A stretch of DNA of 64,000 nucleotides from Chryseobacterium vrystaatense (GTDB lineage: Bacteria; Bacteroidota; Bacteroidia; Flavobacteriales; Weeksellaceae): NCBI RefSeq assembly GCF_000737765.1, contig NZ_JPRI01000002.1, forward strand, positions 186,001 through 250,000. The letters are read 5' to 3'. The translations under genes and the position numbers were made by a program. Positions 26,211 through 33,934 of the stretch are shown here, piece by piece; positions within the stretch are counted from its first letter, which is position 1; each line of letters opens with the position of its first letter. The notes below the pieces were generated by a model. It saw only the letters and a program-made list of their open reading frames with translations, had not been told where the DNA came from and searched no databases.

Positions 26211-27998
26211 CTAAATATTAGAGTTTTTATAACCAATTTCTACTAAAACCCCCATTCCATCTTTTTTATCTGTGACTTTACATTGTATGTCCTGATGGTA
26301 TAAATCATTCAGCAGCTTAATCCTTTCCAAAGTATTTTTCATTCCACGCCCTTCTCTTGTTTTCTGATGATGCGTCTTCTGTTTTTTACTTTCTTCGATG
26401 CCTATTCCGTTGTCTTCAACAGTGATTTTTAGATAGGGTCCATCTTTTTTAAAACTTAATTTCAAAAATCCTTTATCGCTTCTGTAACGCAGTCCATGCC
26501 AGACCGCATTTTCAAGGAACGGTTGAACGAGCATTCCCGGAATTTTCAGGCTTTGCATATTCAGGCTTTCATCTACATCAATTTCGTAGTCGAATTTATC
26601 CGCAAAACGTGTTTTTTCGAGGGCAAGATAATTCTGAAGAAGATCCAGTTCCTGCTGAAAGGGAATGAAATCTTCAGCTGAGTTTTCCATCACCCCCCGC
26701 ATCAGTTTTGAAAATTTTGTCAGATACTGATTAGCTTCCAACTCATTATTCGTAGCTATAAAATGATTGACACTGTTTAAGCTGTTAAATATAAAATGTG
26801 GATTCATTTCGCGTCGCAGCGACTGAAGGGCAATCTTTTTATTTTTAATCTGTACCTTCTTCAGTGTTCTGAAAATAAAGATTACAAGTCCTGTAAGCAG
26901 GATAAGAGCTCCTATCAGACTGTAATTAAAGACATTTTTCTTACGGATCAGCTGGTCTTTCAGCTCTCTTTCTTTTTCGAGCTGTGAAATTCTCTGTTCT
27001 GTATCTTCCAGGATTTTATTGTCTATCAAACTTCTGTCCTTAGATACAAGATCAGGAAGTTTCCCGAGAAAATCTCTGTACAGCGAAACTGACGCATCGG
27101 TATTGCCTGCTTTATCATAAAGACTGTCAAGTCTTTTTACACTTTTTTGTGCTTCCAGTGTATGTCCTTTTTCAAGAGCTATTCCGTAGGCATTTTTTAA
27201 TAATACTACAGCTTCTTCCGGATCATTTTTTTTAATATAAATATCAGCCAGTTCCTGAATCTGGTTGACTTTTTCCTGTGAATTTTCTTTTACAAAGTCT
27301 TCTTTCAGTACTTTCTTTTTAGCTTCAATGGCTTTTTCGAAATTTCTGTTTTCAACATAGAAATTAGTCAGTTTCTGATTGATTTCCAAAGCCTGATGAG
27401 GTGCTTCTTTTTTGGATATTGCATAGGCACTGTTCAGATTTTCTTCAGCTCTTGGAATGTCTTTCTGCTGTATATTGACATCGGCCATCTGACTGTAACT
27501 TGCTGCCAGGTCACCTTTATCTTTTCCTTTAAGGCTTATATTGATATTATCCTGAATGGCATCCGCTTTCTGCTCAGGAGTAGGTGAAGATAGTCTTGCG
27601 GCATCGTTGGAATTCACTGCCCTGCTTTTTTCCGTGTAGCTCATCTCGGCTGCCATACTGTAATTGCTGATAGCCGGATTTATTTTGTTCTGTTTTTCCT
27701 GTGACTGGGCGATTTTTCGGGTGACAGATTCCAGATTCTTTTTATCGTTTAGGTTTTTGTAAATGTTTCTGGCTTTAACCAAAAACTCTTCACTCTTGGC
27801 GTAATTCCCTTGATTAAAGTAATCATTAGCTATTCCTACATACGTGTCTGCAACTCCTTTATTATCATTATTGTCTACTGCCTTTTTCAACCTTGCCACA
27901 GATTTATTGGCATGGGTAACCCGCGTAGAATCCTGTGCTGTACAGAAATTTCCTGCAGCAAGAATGAAGATAAAGAGTATTTTAAAAAATAATTTCAC
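26211..27998 (-). CDS. TPR-containing LytS-type sensor histidine kinase
   Basis: Taking GTG at 27998, the protein (595 aa) starts with a signal-like helix ending CTAQ. Periplasmic TPR-type helical repeats follow (about 45-330), then a coiled coil (ISQLEKERELKDQLIRKK), one transmembrane helix (LIGALILLTGLVIFIF), a His_kinase domain with the phospho-acceptor motif NPHFIFNSLNSVNHF, and an HATPase domain (DNGIGIEESKK, GRGMKNTLERI). An ATG at 28061 would add 21 poorly fitting residues and start inside the direct-repeat operator, so it is disfavoured. It should pair with the LytTR regulator at 23,515. Confidence 0.85.
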   Translation of the reverse strand: MKLFFKILFIFILAAGNFCTAQDSTRVTHANKSVARLKKAVDNNDNKGVADTYVGIANDYFNQGNYAKSEEFLVKARNIYKNLNDKKNLESVTRKIAQSQEKQNKINPAISNYSMAAEMSYTEKSRAVNSNDAARLSSPTPEQKADAIQDNINISLKGKDKGDLAASYSQMADVNIQQKDIPRAEENLNSAYAISKKEAPHQALEINQKLTNFYVENRNFEKAIEAKKKVLKEDFVKENSQEKVNQIQELADIYIKKNDPEEAVVLLKNAYGIALEKGHTLEAQKSVKRLDSLYDKAGNTDASVSLYRDFLGKLPDLVSKDRSLIDNKILEDTEQRISQLEKERELKDQLIRKKNVFNYSLIGALILLTGLVIFIFRTLKKVQIKNKKIALQSLRREMNPHFIFNSLNSVNHFIATNNELEANQYLTKFSKLMRGVMENSAEDFIPFQQELDLLQNYLALEKTRFADKFDYEIDVDESLNMQSLKIPGMLVQPFLENAVWHGLRYRSDKGFLKLSFKKDGPYLKITVEDNGIGIEESKKQKTHHQKTREGRGMKNTLERIKLLNDLYHQDIQCKVTDKKDGMGVLVEIGYKNSNI

Positions 27999-28055
27999 GG
28001 ATTTCAGATCTTTAATGCAAAGTAAGTAAAACTTTAGGGATCCTCTTCTATTCTT

Positions 28056-28084
28056 TACCAAGTCAAAGCCTCATTTCACCCAGT
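28056..28084 (+). promoter_or_regulatory. LytTR-type direct-repeat operator 1
   Basis: TACCAAGT and CACCCAGT are direct repeats whose starts are exactly 21 bp apart, with AAGCCTCATTT in the spacer. The two other sites at 30085 and 30913 have the same layout. It lies between the divergent kinase and amidohydrolase genes. This copy is the least perfect. Confidence 0.6.
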
Positions 28085-28162
28085 TTAGCTGATCAAAGAA
28101 TCAGGGTCTTCATTTTTAAACGGTTCTGAAAATTATGTAAGAGGGAACACATAAGCTTTCTT

Positions 28163-28170
28163 TATATTTG
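28163..28170 (+). promoter_or_regulatory. -7 promoter box of the amidohydrolase gene
   Basis: TATATTTG fits TAnnTTTG exactly and ends 23 bases before the ATG at 28194. The direct-repeat operator lies 78 bases further upstream. Confidence 0.6.
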
Positions 28171-28193
28171 TACTAACCATAAGAAATATTATT

Positions 28194-29969
28194 ATGAAGA
28201 AAACATTCCACCTGTGGATGATACTCATTTTTTCTGTCAACAGTTATCATTCGCAGATCTATATTGAAAATGTAACTGTCGTGGATGTTATTCACAAAAA
28301 ACTGGTTCCGGATCAGACAGTGGTTTTTTCAGGAAAACCCATTATAGAAATAAAGCCCAGCAGGCAGATCAAAATTCCTCAGAATTCCCATGTTATTGAT
28401 GGCAAAGGTAAATATCTGATCCCGGGGATGACCGATTCTCATGTACACTTTTTTCAGAGTGGCGGCTTGTATGCGAGACCTGATGCCCTTGATCTCAGAA
28501 AACATGTTCCTTACGAAAAGGAAATCAGATGGAGTCACAACCAGATGGAAGATCTTCTTCAGCGTTATCTTAAAATGGGAATTACCTCAGTCATTGATCC
28601 CGGAGCTACCTACAATTTGTTAAAGCTTAGAGACTCTTTACAAGAAAATATACGTCTGCCATCAGTCTATATGTCGGGACCTCTTATTACGACTTATGAA
28701 CCTGAAGTTTTTAAAAACCTTAATAAAGATGAACCTTTCAGGCTGCTGACTTCTATTGATGATGCAAAAAAGCTGGTACAGGAACAGCTTCCCTACAAAC
28801 CTGACTTTATCAAAATATGGTATATCGTAACAGGTGATGCTGATAAAAAGAAAGAGCAGACCAAGAAACTGGAACCAGCCATAAAAGCAGTGATTGACGA
28901 AGCTCATAAAAATAATTTAAAAGTAGCTGTTCACGCTACAGAACGCTTCACCGCGGAAACCGCCGTACAAAACGGAGCTGATTATCTTGTACATAATATA
29001 GAAGATGAGATTATTTCCAATGATTTTGTAAAGCTTTTAAAATCAAAAAAAGTCATTGTAAGTCCTACCCTTACGGTAATGGATCATTATTATGATACTT
29101 ATGGTCAAAAAATAGTCTACGATACCTATGAGCTGGAAAACTCCAATCCTGAAAGCATTGGTTCTATGTATGATCTTAAGCATCTTACACAAACCTCGGA
29201 TTCTGCCATGCTCAATAAGCTTAAAACACGATTTAATACACCTAAAGTAAAAGCTTATATTTCAAAAATGGATTCTATCAGAAGAGTCAATCTCAAAAAA
29301 CTGTCTGATGGAGGCGTAACGATTGCTGCAGGTACCGATGCAGGAAATATAGGAACTCAGCATGGATCATCATTTATGGCAGAACTTAAAGCGATGAAGG
29401 CAAGTGGAATGACCGAATGGCAGATCCTTCAGTCGGCAACAATCAATCCTGCTAAAATTCTTAATAAGGAAAAGGACTTTGGCAGTATTGAAGTGGGAAA
29501 AGCAGCGGATCTTGTTGTATTGAATTCCAATCCTGTTGAAAATCTGGGCAACCTTAGTGATATTAGTGCCATCTTCAGAAACGGAATGCCTATCGATGTG
29601 AAAAGAATTGTACAAAATACACCTGAGAAGCTGGTTCAGCAACAGGTAAACGGCTATAATGCCAGAAATATTGATGCTTTTATGGAACCTTATGCAGAGG
29701 ACGTAGAGCTTTATATATTTCCTTCAAAACTGATCAGTAAAGGAAAGGAGGCTATGAGAAAAATCTATGTGAATCTATTCAGTACTACCCCAGATCTTCA
29801 CTGTGAGATTACACAGAGAATCGTGAATGATCGATACATAGTCGACAAAGAAAACATTACAGGTCAAAGACCTGGAATACGGACAGAGGCAACAGCAATT
29901 TATGAAATCAAAGATGATAAAATTTCAAAGGTTTATTTTTTATCTCAAAAACATATTGATAAACATTAA
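28194..29969 (+). CDS. secreted amidohydrolase with C-terminal SnoaL-like domain
   Basis: The 591-aa precursor has a signal peptide (about 1-20). The amidohydrolase domain (about 22-465) has the metal ligands in MTDSHVHFF (HxH, about 81-89), a Lys position in PDFIKIWY, His in VAVHATERF and YLVHNIEDE, and the late Asp in AAGTDAGNIG. It ends with the classical EVGKAADLVVLNSNP. The final 120 residues (NARNIDAFMEPYAEDVELY, GKEAMRKIY) look like an NTF2/SnoaL fold, an uncommon fusion. It would hydrolyse an amide or lactone outside the cytoplasm; substrate unknown. A strong terminator follows. Confidence 0.85.
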   Translation: MKKTFHLWMILIFSVNSYHSQIYIENVTVVDVIHKKLVPDQTVVFSGKPIIEIKPSRQIKIPQNSHVIDGKGKYLIPGMTDSHVHFFQSGGLYARPDALDLRKHVPYEKEIRWSHNQMEDLLQRYLKMGITSVIDPGATYNLLKLRDSLQENIRLPSVYMSGPLITTYEPEVFKNLNKDEPFRLLTSIDDAKKLVQEQLPYKPDFIKIWYIVTGDADKKKEQTKKLEPAIKAVIDEAHKNNLKVAVHATERFTAETAVQNGADYLVHNIEDEIISNDFVKLLKSKKVIVSPTLTVMDHYYDTYGQKIVYDTYELENSNPESIGSMYDLKHLTQTSDSAMLNKLKTRFNTPKVKAYISKMDSIRRVNLKKLSDGGVTIAAGTDAGNIGTQHGSSFMAELKAMKASGMTEWQILQSATINPAKILNKEKDFGSIEVGKAADLVVLNSNPVENLGNLSDISAIFRNGMPIDVKRIVQNTPEKLVQQQVNGYNARNIDAFMEPYAEDVELYIFPSKLISKGKEAMRKIYVNLFSTTPDLHCEITQRIVNDRYIVDKENITGQRPGIRTEATAIYEIKDDKISKVYFLSQKHIDKH

Positions 29970-30047
29970 GATCAGCCATTTCTATTAAAAGTAGCAGATC
30001 TGTATCTTTAAAACAGTTTCAAAATAACATCCATACCCTATTGGACA

Positions 30048-30078
30048 GGCCATTTCAGCAGAAATGGCCCTTTTTTTT
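30048..30078 (+). terminator. rho-independent terminator of the amidohydrolase gene
   Basis: A perfect 9-bp stem GGCCATTTC/GAAATGGCC with a 4-base loop is followed by eight T's. Confidence 0.92.
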
Positions 30079-30084
30079 ATGATC

Positions 30085-30113
30085 CACCAAGTGAAAACCT
30101 CATTTCACCAAGT
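30085..30113 (+). promoter_or_regulatory. LytTR-type direct-repeat operator 2
   Basis: Two perfect copies of CACCAAGT start 21 bp apart. They are 27 bases upstream of the element TAATTTTAC (30141-30149), the probable -7 region of the SIMPL gene. The same spacing recurs at operator 3. Confidence 0.7.
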
Positions 30114-30140
30114 CTCTCCATTTCGGGTTTCAGATCGCAG

Positions 30141-30149
30141 TAATTTTAC
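30141..30149 (+). promoter_or_regulatory. probable -7 region of the SIMPL gene
   Basis: TAATTTTAC departs from TAnnTTTG at the last two bases. It is repeated exactly, at the same distance from the operator, in front of the DUF4139 gene (30969-30977). A weak -7 box fits an activator-dependent promoter. Confidence 0.5.
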
Positions 30150-30172
30150 TTCAGAATTTAAAACAAGAAATT

Positions 30173-30847
30173 ATGAAATTGAGACATTTTTTATTGATCG
30201 GAATCTTTACCCTGGGAAGTTTTGTAAATGCACAGGAAGTAAAGAAAAATGCAATTGAAGTAACAGGTATTGCAGAAATGGAAGTGGAACCGGATGAGAT
30301 CATCTTCAGCATCGGCATCAAAGCAGATAACAAGAATGATCTGGCTGATAATGAAAAGAAGCTGTTTGAAACATTAAAAAACGCAGGCGTAAAGAACGAG
30401 GACATCAAGTTTAAATCGATGTATCAGAATATATACGCTAAAAACGGAAAATTCACGAAAAGCTATCAGTTCAAAGCCAGCACAAAAGCGAATATCAGCA
30501 AAATATTTGAAGACCTTAATCAGAAATGGGTAAGCAGCCTGAACGTCGCAGAAGTAAAAAACACCAAAATTGCAGACTTCAGAAAAACCATTAAAATCAA
30601 TGCTTTAAAAGCAGCAAAAGAAAAGGCAGATTATCTGTTGGAAAGTATGGGTAAAAAGACGGGTGCTCCTATTGAGATCATCGAAATTGAAGACTACACC
30701 AGTGATATGGTTCTTCCCGTAGCTTACAAAAGCAGTGTCCGAAATATGCAGTTTGAAGCGGCAGATGCCCCGGTAGATTTTTCTTTTAACAATATTGAGA
30801 ATATCAAGCTGAAATACAGCATCAAAACGAGATACGAAATCCTTTAG
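30173..30847 (+). CDS. SIMPL (DUF541) domain envelope protein
   Basis: The 224-aa precursor has a signal peptide (about 1-20, ending VNAQ). The SIMPL domain starts IEVTGIAEMEVEPDEIIFSIGI and contains the FEDLNQKWVSSLNVAEVKNTK segment and the helix AAKEKADYLLESMGKK. Proteins of this family are periplasmic or outer-membrane associated; several are induced under envelope or oxidative stress. It has its own operator, promoter and terminator. The shared operator links it to the adjacent amidohydrolase and DUF4139/vWA genes. Confidence 0.87.
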   Translation: MKLRHFLLIGIFTLGSFVNAQEVKKNAIEVTGIAEMEVEPDEIIFSIGIKADNKNDLADNEKKLFETLKNAGVKNEDIKFKSMYQNIYAKNGKFTKSYQFKASTKANISKIFEDLNQKWVSSLNVAEVKNTKIADFRKTIKINALKAAKEKADYLLESMGKKTGAPIEIIEIEDYTSDMVLPVAYKSSVRNMQFEAADAPVDFSFNNIENIKLKYSIKTRYEIL

Positions 30848-30865
30848 AATTAACAGATTTAAAAG

Positions 30866-30888
30866 ACAGTCCGAAAGGGCTGTTTTTC
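30866..30888 (+). terminator. terminator of the SIMPL gene
   Basis: ACAGTCC pairs with GGGCTGT (one G-T pair) around a GAAA tetraloop and is followed by five T's. Confidence 0.85.
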
Positions 30889-30912
30889 TTTTTCCACTCT
30901 GATTTTTCAATT

Positions 30913-30941
30913 CACCAAGTGAAAGTCAGGTTTCACCAAGT
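30913..30941 (+). promoter_or_regulatory. LytTR-type direct-repeat operator 3
   Basis: Two perfect CACCAAGT copies start 21 bp apart, followed after 27 bases by TAATTTTAC (30969-30977). This is the same architecture as operator 2, upstream of the DUF4139/vWA operon. Confidence 0.7.
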
Positions 30942-31001
30942 CTCCCGTTTTTCACCCTTTAATACAGGTAATTTTACTATAGGAATTTAAAATAATACAC
31001 T

Positions 31002-32603
31002 ATGAAACGTTATTTATTACTACTCATCGCATTTTCTGTTTCCTTTTTAAGAGCACAGGAAATCAAAAAAGAAATTGAGGTAAAACAGGCTACCGTTTTC
31101 CTACAGGGTGCCAAAGTTTTCGGAAGCACAGCCGTCACCCTTCAGAAAGGAAGAAATATGGTGAGAATCATCAATCTCCCCAACAATCTGGATGAAAATA
31201 CCTACAAAATTAATCTTGAAAAAAACACAACTCTTCTTTCCATAACCCCACAGAATAACTTTTTGAAAGATGAAGATTTATCTGAGGGAGAAAAAAAACT
31301 GGATGACGAAAGAAAAAAATTACAGAGACAGGTTAATTTACTGAATATTCAAATCAAGAATCTGACCGGCGAACAGAATATTATTAATGATAATTTAAAG
31401 ATCTCTGCCAACGATAAATCTACCCCGCAGGAACAGCTGATCAAGCTGACTGAATTTTACAGAAAAAGAATGCTGGAGATTGATAACCAGGTTTTTGTTT
31501 TGAATGAGCAAAAAACAGTTTTAGATGAAGGGATCAATAAAATCACCAATCAATTTGCAGAAGAGCACACCAACAAGAATACGAACAGAAAAGAACTTCT
31601 TCTTGAGATCCTTGCTGATAATGAAACTCTTCTGAATTTAGGAATCAGCTATATTGTTTCTGATGCGGGATGGATCCCATCTTACGATCTGCGCGCAGAA
31701 TCGGTAAAGAAACCGCTTGAAATGGTTTATAAAGGAAAGATTTATCAGAAAACAGGACAGGACTGGAAAAATGTAAAGCTTTTTGTTTCCACATACAGAC
31801 CTTCCTACAATCAGGACAGACCGATTCTCTCTCCACTTTATGTTGCGGAATATACCGCTTATAATGCTCAGGCAGAAACAGCAAGTTACAAATTGAAAAC
31901 AACTGCAAAAGAAGTGAATTCTTATCAGATGAGAGAAGACGCTGTCGTTAAACCAAGTCAGATTCCGATAGCAACTGTTTCGGACAGTCAGATGAACATA
32001 ATTTATGAACTTAATTATAACCAAACCATTCTAAGCCAGGAAAAAGAGCAGTATGTAATCCTTGATAAAAAACGGATTGATGCCACGTATAAGTACCATA
32101 CAGTTCCAAAACTGAACAATCAGGTATTCCTTATGGCATTTATTAAAAGCTGGCAGAATCTTAATCTGATCTCCGGAGAGGCCAATATTTATTTTGAAGA
32201 TAATTACATCGGAAAAACCAATATCGCCAGCAATTATGTAAAAGACGAATTCCCAATCTCTCTGGGTGTAGATGAAAGAATTACCGTAAAAAGGATCAAA
32301 CTTGAAGACAAAACTTCTCAGAAAAACTTTAACAGTAATAAATGGGAAACTGAATCCTTCCAGATCAGTATCAGAAACAACACAAAAGAAAGTATCGAAC
32401 TGGAAATCCTCGATCAGCTTCCGATCAGCGAAAATTCTAAAATTCTGGTTAAAGCTTTAGAAATTGGAAACGGAAGTCTTGATGAAAAAACGGGAAGTAT
32501 TCTTTGGAACAGAAATATAGGCAGCGGAAGTTCCGAGAAGATCAGTTTGTCCTATGAAGTGAAGTATCCGAAAGAAATGCAGATTCAATATTACAGCAGA
32601 TAA
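31002..32603 (+). CDS. DUF4139 (mucoidy-inhibitor MuiA-like) secreted protein
   Basis: The 533-aa precursor has a signal peptide (ending LRAQ). The N-terminal DUF4140 region has EIEVKQATVFLQGAKVF (about 23-39), a central coiled coil spans about 90-190, and the DUF4139 beta-rich domain (about 205-530) has YIVSDAGWIPSYDLRAE and MVYKGKIYQKTGQDWKNVKL. This is the MuiA-like architecture. The family is poorly characterised; the name comes from an exopolysaccharide phenotype. It precedes the vWA gene by 17 bases, so they form one operon under operator 3. Confidence 0.87.
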   Translation: MKRYLLLLIAFSVSFLRAQEIKKEIEVKQATVFLQGAKVFGSTAVTLQKGRNMVRIINLPNNLDENTYKINLEKNTTLLSITPQNNFLKDEDLSEGEKKLDDERKKLQRQVNLLNIQIKNLTGEQNIINDNLKISANDKSTPQEQLIKLTEFYRKRMLEIDNQVFVLNEQKTVLDEGINKITNQFAEEHTNKNTNRKELLLEILADNETLLNLGISYIVSDAGWIPSYDLRAESVKKPLEMVYKGKIYQKTGQDWKNVKLFVSTYRPSYNQDRPILSPLYVAEYTAYNAQAETASYKLKTTAKEVNSYQMREDAVVKPSQIPIATVSDSQMNIIYELNYNQTILSQEKEQYVILDKKRIDATYKYHTVPKLNNQVFLMAFIKSWQNLNLISGEANIYFEDNYIGKTNIASNYVKDEFPISLGVDERITVKRIKLEDKTSQKNFNSNKWETESFQISIRNNTKESIELEILDQLPISENSKILVKALEIGNGSLDEKTGSILWNRNIGSGSSEKISLSYEVKYPKEMQIQYYSR

Positions 32604-32620
32604 CTAAAAAAAATAATACA

Positions 32621-33817
32621 ATGACTACTTTAAAAATCTTAGCACTGACAGCCGTTACCGCTTTTTTAAGCTCCGGCAGCTTTTCAAACACCGGCTGTGC
32701 AAACAGCTCAACATCAGACAGAACAGCATTGGTACAAAATGCCTCCGTCCCTGAGATTCCAATGCCGGCAAAGGATAATAAAATCCAGGTGGCCCTTCTT
32801 CTGGATACTTCCAACAGTATGGACGGGCTCATTGATCAGGCCAAATCAAGATTGTGGAATATTGTCAATACTTTAACCACACTGAAGTATAACGGACAGG
32901 CTCCACAGGTAGAAATAGCTCTTTATGAATATGGAAACGACGGTATCCGTGATGATAATTACATTCGTCAGGTTACTCCACTTACCCAGGATCTTGATCT
33001 GGTTTCGGAGAAATTATTTGCACTGAGAACCAATGGAGGCAGTGAATACTGTGGTGCTGTAATCCGCGATGCTTCGATGAATCTGAACTGGGATGGCAAC
33101 GAAAAAAGCATGAAACTCATTTATATTGCAGGTAATGAGCCTTTTGATCAGGGTCGTGTGAATTACAAAGAAGTGATCGCAAAAGCCAAAAATAAAAACA
33201 TCTATACAAATACCATTTTCTGTGGCAGCAGAGAGGAAGGAACCCAAACTTTCTGGCAGAATGGAGCCGTTTTGGGAGGAGGCAAATATTTTAATATCGA
33301 CAGCGACAGAAAAGTGATCTATATTGAAACACCTTATGACGTGAGGATTTCAGAATATAATGCAAAACTGAATGACACCTACATTTTTTATGGAAGCCAT
33401 GGCTCTGAATACAAACAAAAACAGGCTGCTCAAGACAGAAATGCAGAAGTCCAGTCGGTATCCAATTACGTAGAAAGAACCGTAGCTAAGTCTAAGAAAA
33501 ATGCTTATAAAAACGATCACTGGGATCTTGTCGACAAAGCTGAAAAAGATGCAGGTTTCATCGCTACTGTAAAAGATGATGCCCTTCCTGCTGAACTGAA
33601 AGGTAAGAGTAAGGAAGAAATCAAAAAAGCAGTGGCTGTAAAATCTGCAGAACGTGGAAAGATCCAAAAAGAAATTGAACAGCTTTCCAGAAAGCGTCAG
33701 GAATATATTGAAACCGAAATGAAAAAACGGGGTAATGCAGATTCCGACGATCTGGGAAAAGCAATTGAAAGATCAATCATGGAGCAGGCAAAAGCGAACG
33801 GCTACAGCTCTAAATAA
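32621..33817 (+). CDS. von Willebrand factor A domain protein, exported
   Basis: The 398-aa protein has an N-terminal export signal with a Cys near residue 26 (NTGCANSS), though the lipobox is not canonical. A vWA domain (about 52-235) follows with the MIDAS motif in LLDTSNSMDG and the Thr/Asp partners in TNGGSEYCG and IYIAGNEPFDQG. The C-terminal 130 residues are a charged helical segment rich in Lys/Glu, likely coiled coil (KIQKEIEQLSRKRQEYIE). vWA domains bind protein partners through a metal ion. It is coexpressed with the DUF4139 protein and may work with it in the envelope. Confidence 0.85.
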   Translation: MTTLKILALTAVTAFLSSGSFSNTGCANSSTSDRTALVQNASVPEIPMPAKDNKIQVALLLDTSNSMDGLIDQAKSRLWNIVNTLTTLKYNGQAPQVEIALYEYGNDGIRDDNYIRQVTPLTQDLDLVSEKLFALRTNGGSEYCGAVIRDASMNLNWDGNEKSMKLIYIAGNEPFDQGRVNYKEVIAKAKNKNIYTNTIFCGSREEGTQTFWQNGAVLGGGKYFNIDSDRKVIYIETPYDVRISEYNAKLNDTYIFYGSHGSEYKQKQAAQDRNAEVQSVSNYVERTVAKSKKNAYKNDHWDLVDKAEKDAGFIATVKDDALPAELKGKSKEEIKKAVAVKSAERGKIQKEIEQLSRKRQEYIETEMKKRGNADSDDLGKAIERSIMEQAKANGYSSK

Positions 33818-33839
33818 ATTCATTGAACAATCTGTTAAG

Positions 33840-33864
33840 TAAGGCTTCGGGTGCCGAAGCCTTA
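33840..33864 (+). terminator. strong hairpin between convergent genes
   Basis: TAAGGCTTCGG pairs perfectly with CCGAAGCCTTA around a 3-base loop, 23 bases after the vWA stop. Only a short T-rich stretch follows, so it is terminator-like rather than textbook. Confidence 0.6.
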
Positions 33865-33934
33865 CTTTCGTCTCAATATCCATTTCAATTGTAATCTACA
33901 CTTGGGGGCAGAGGCACCCGAAGCCCTCAGGTTT

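Noticed and set aside
26024..26236. Separate small gene overlapping the kinase and DUF4386 genes
   Set aside because: It is in a different frame from DUF4386 and overlaps both better-supported genes; composition is that of a shadow frame.
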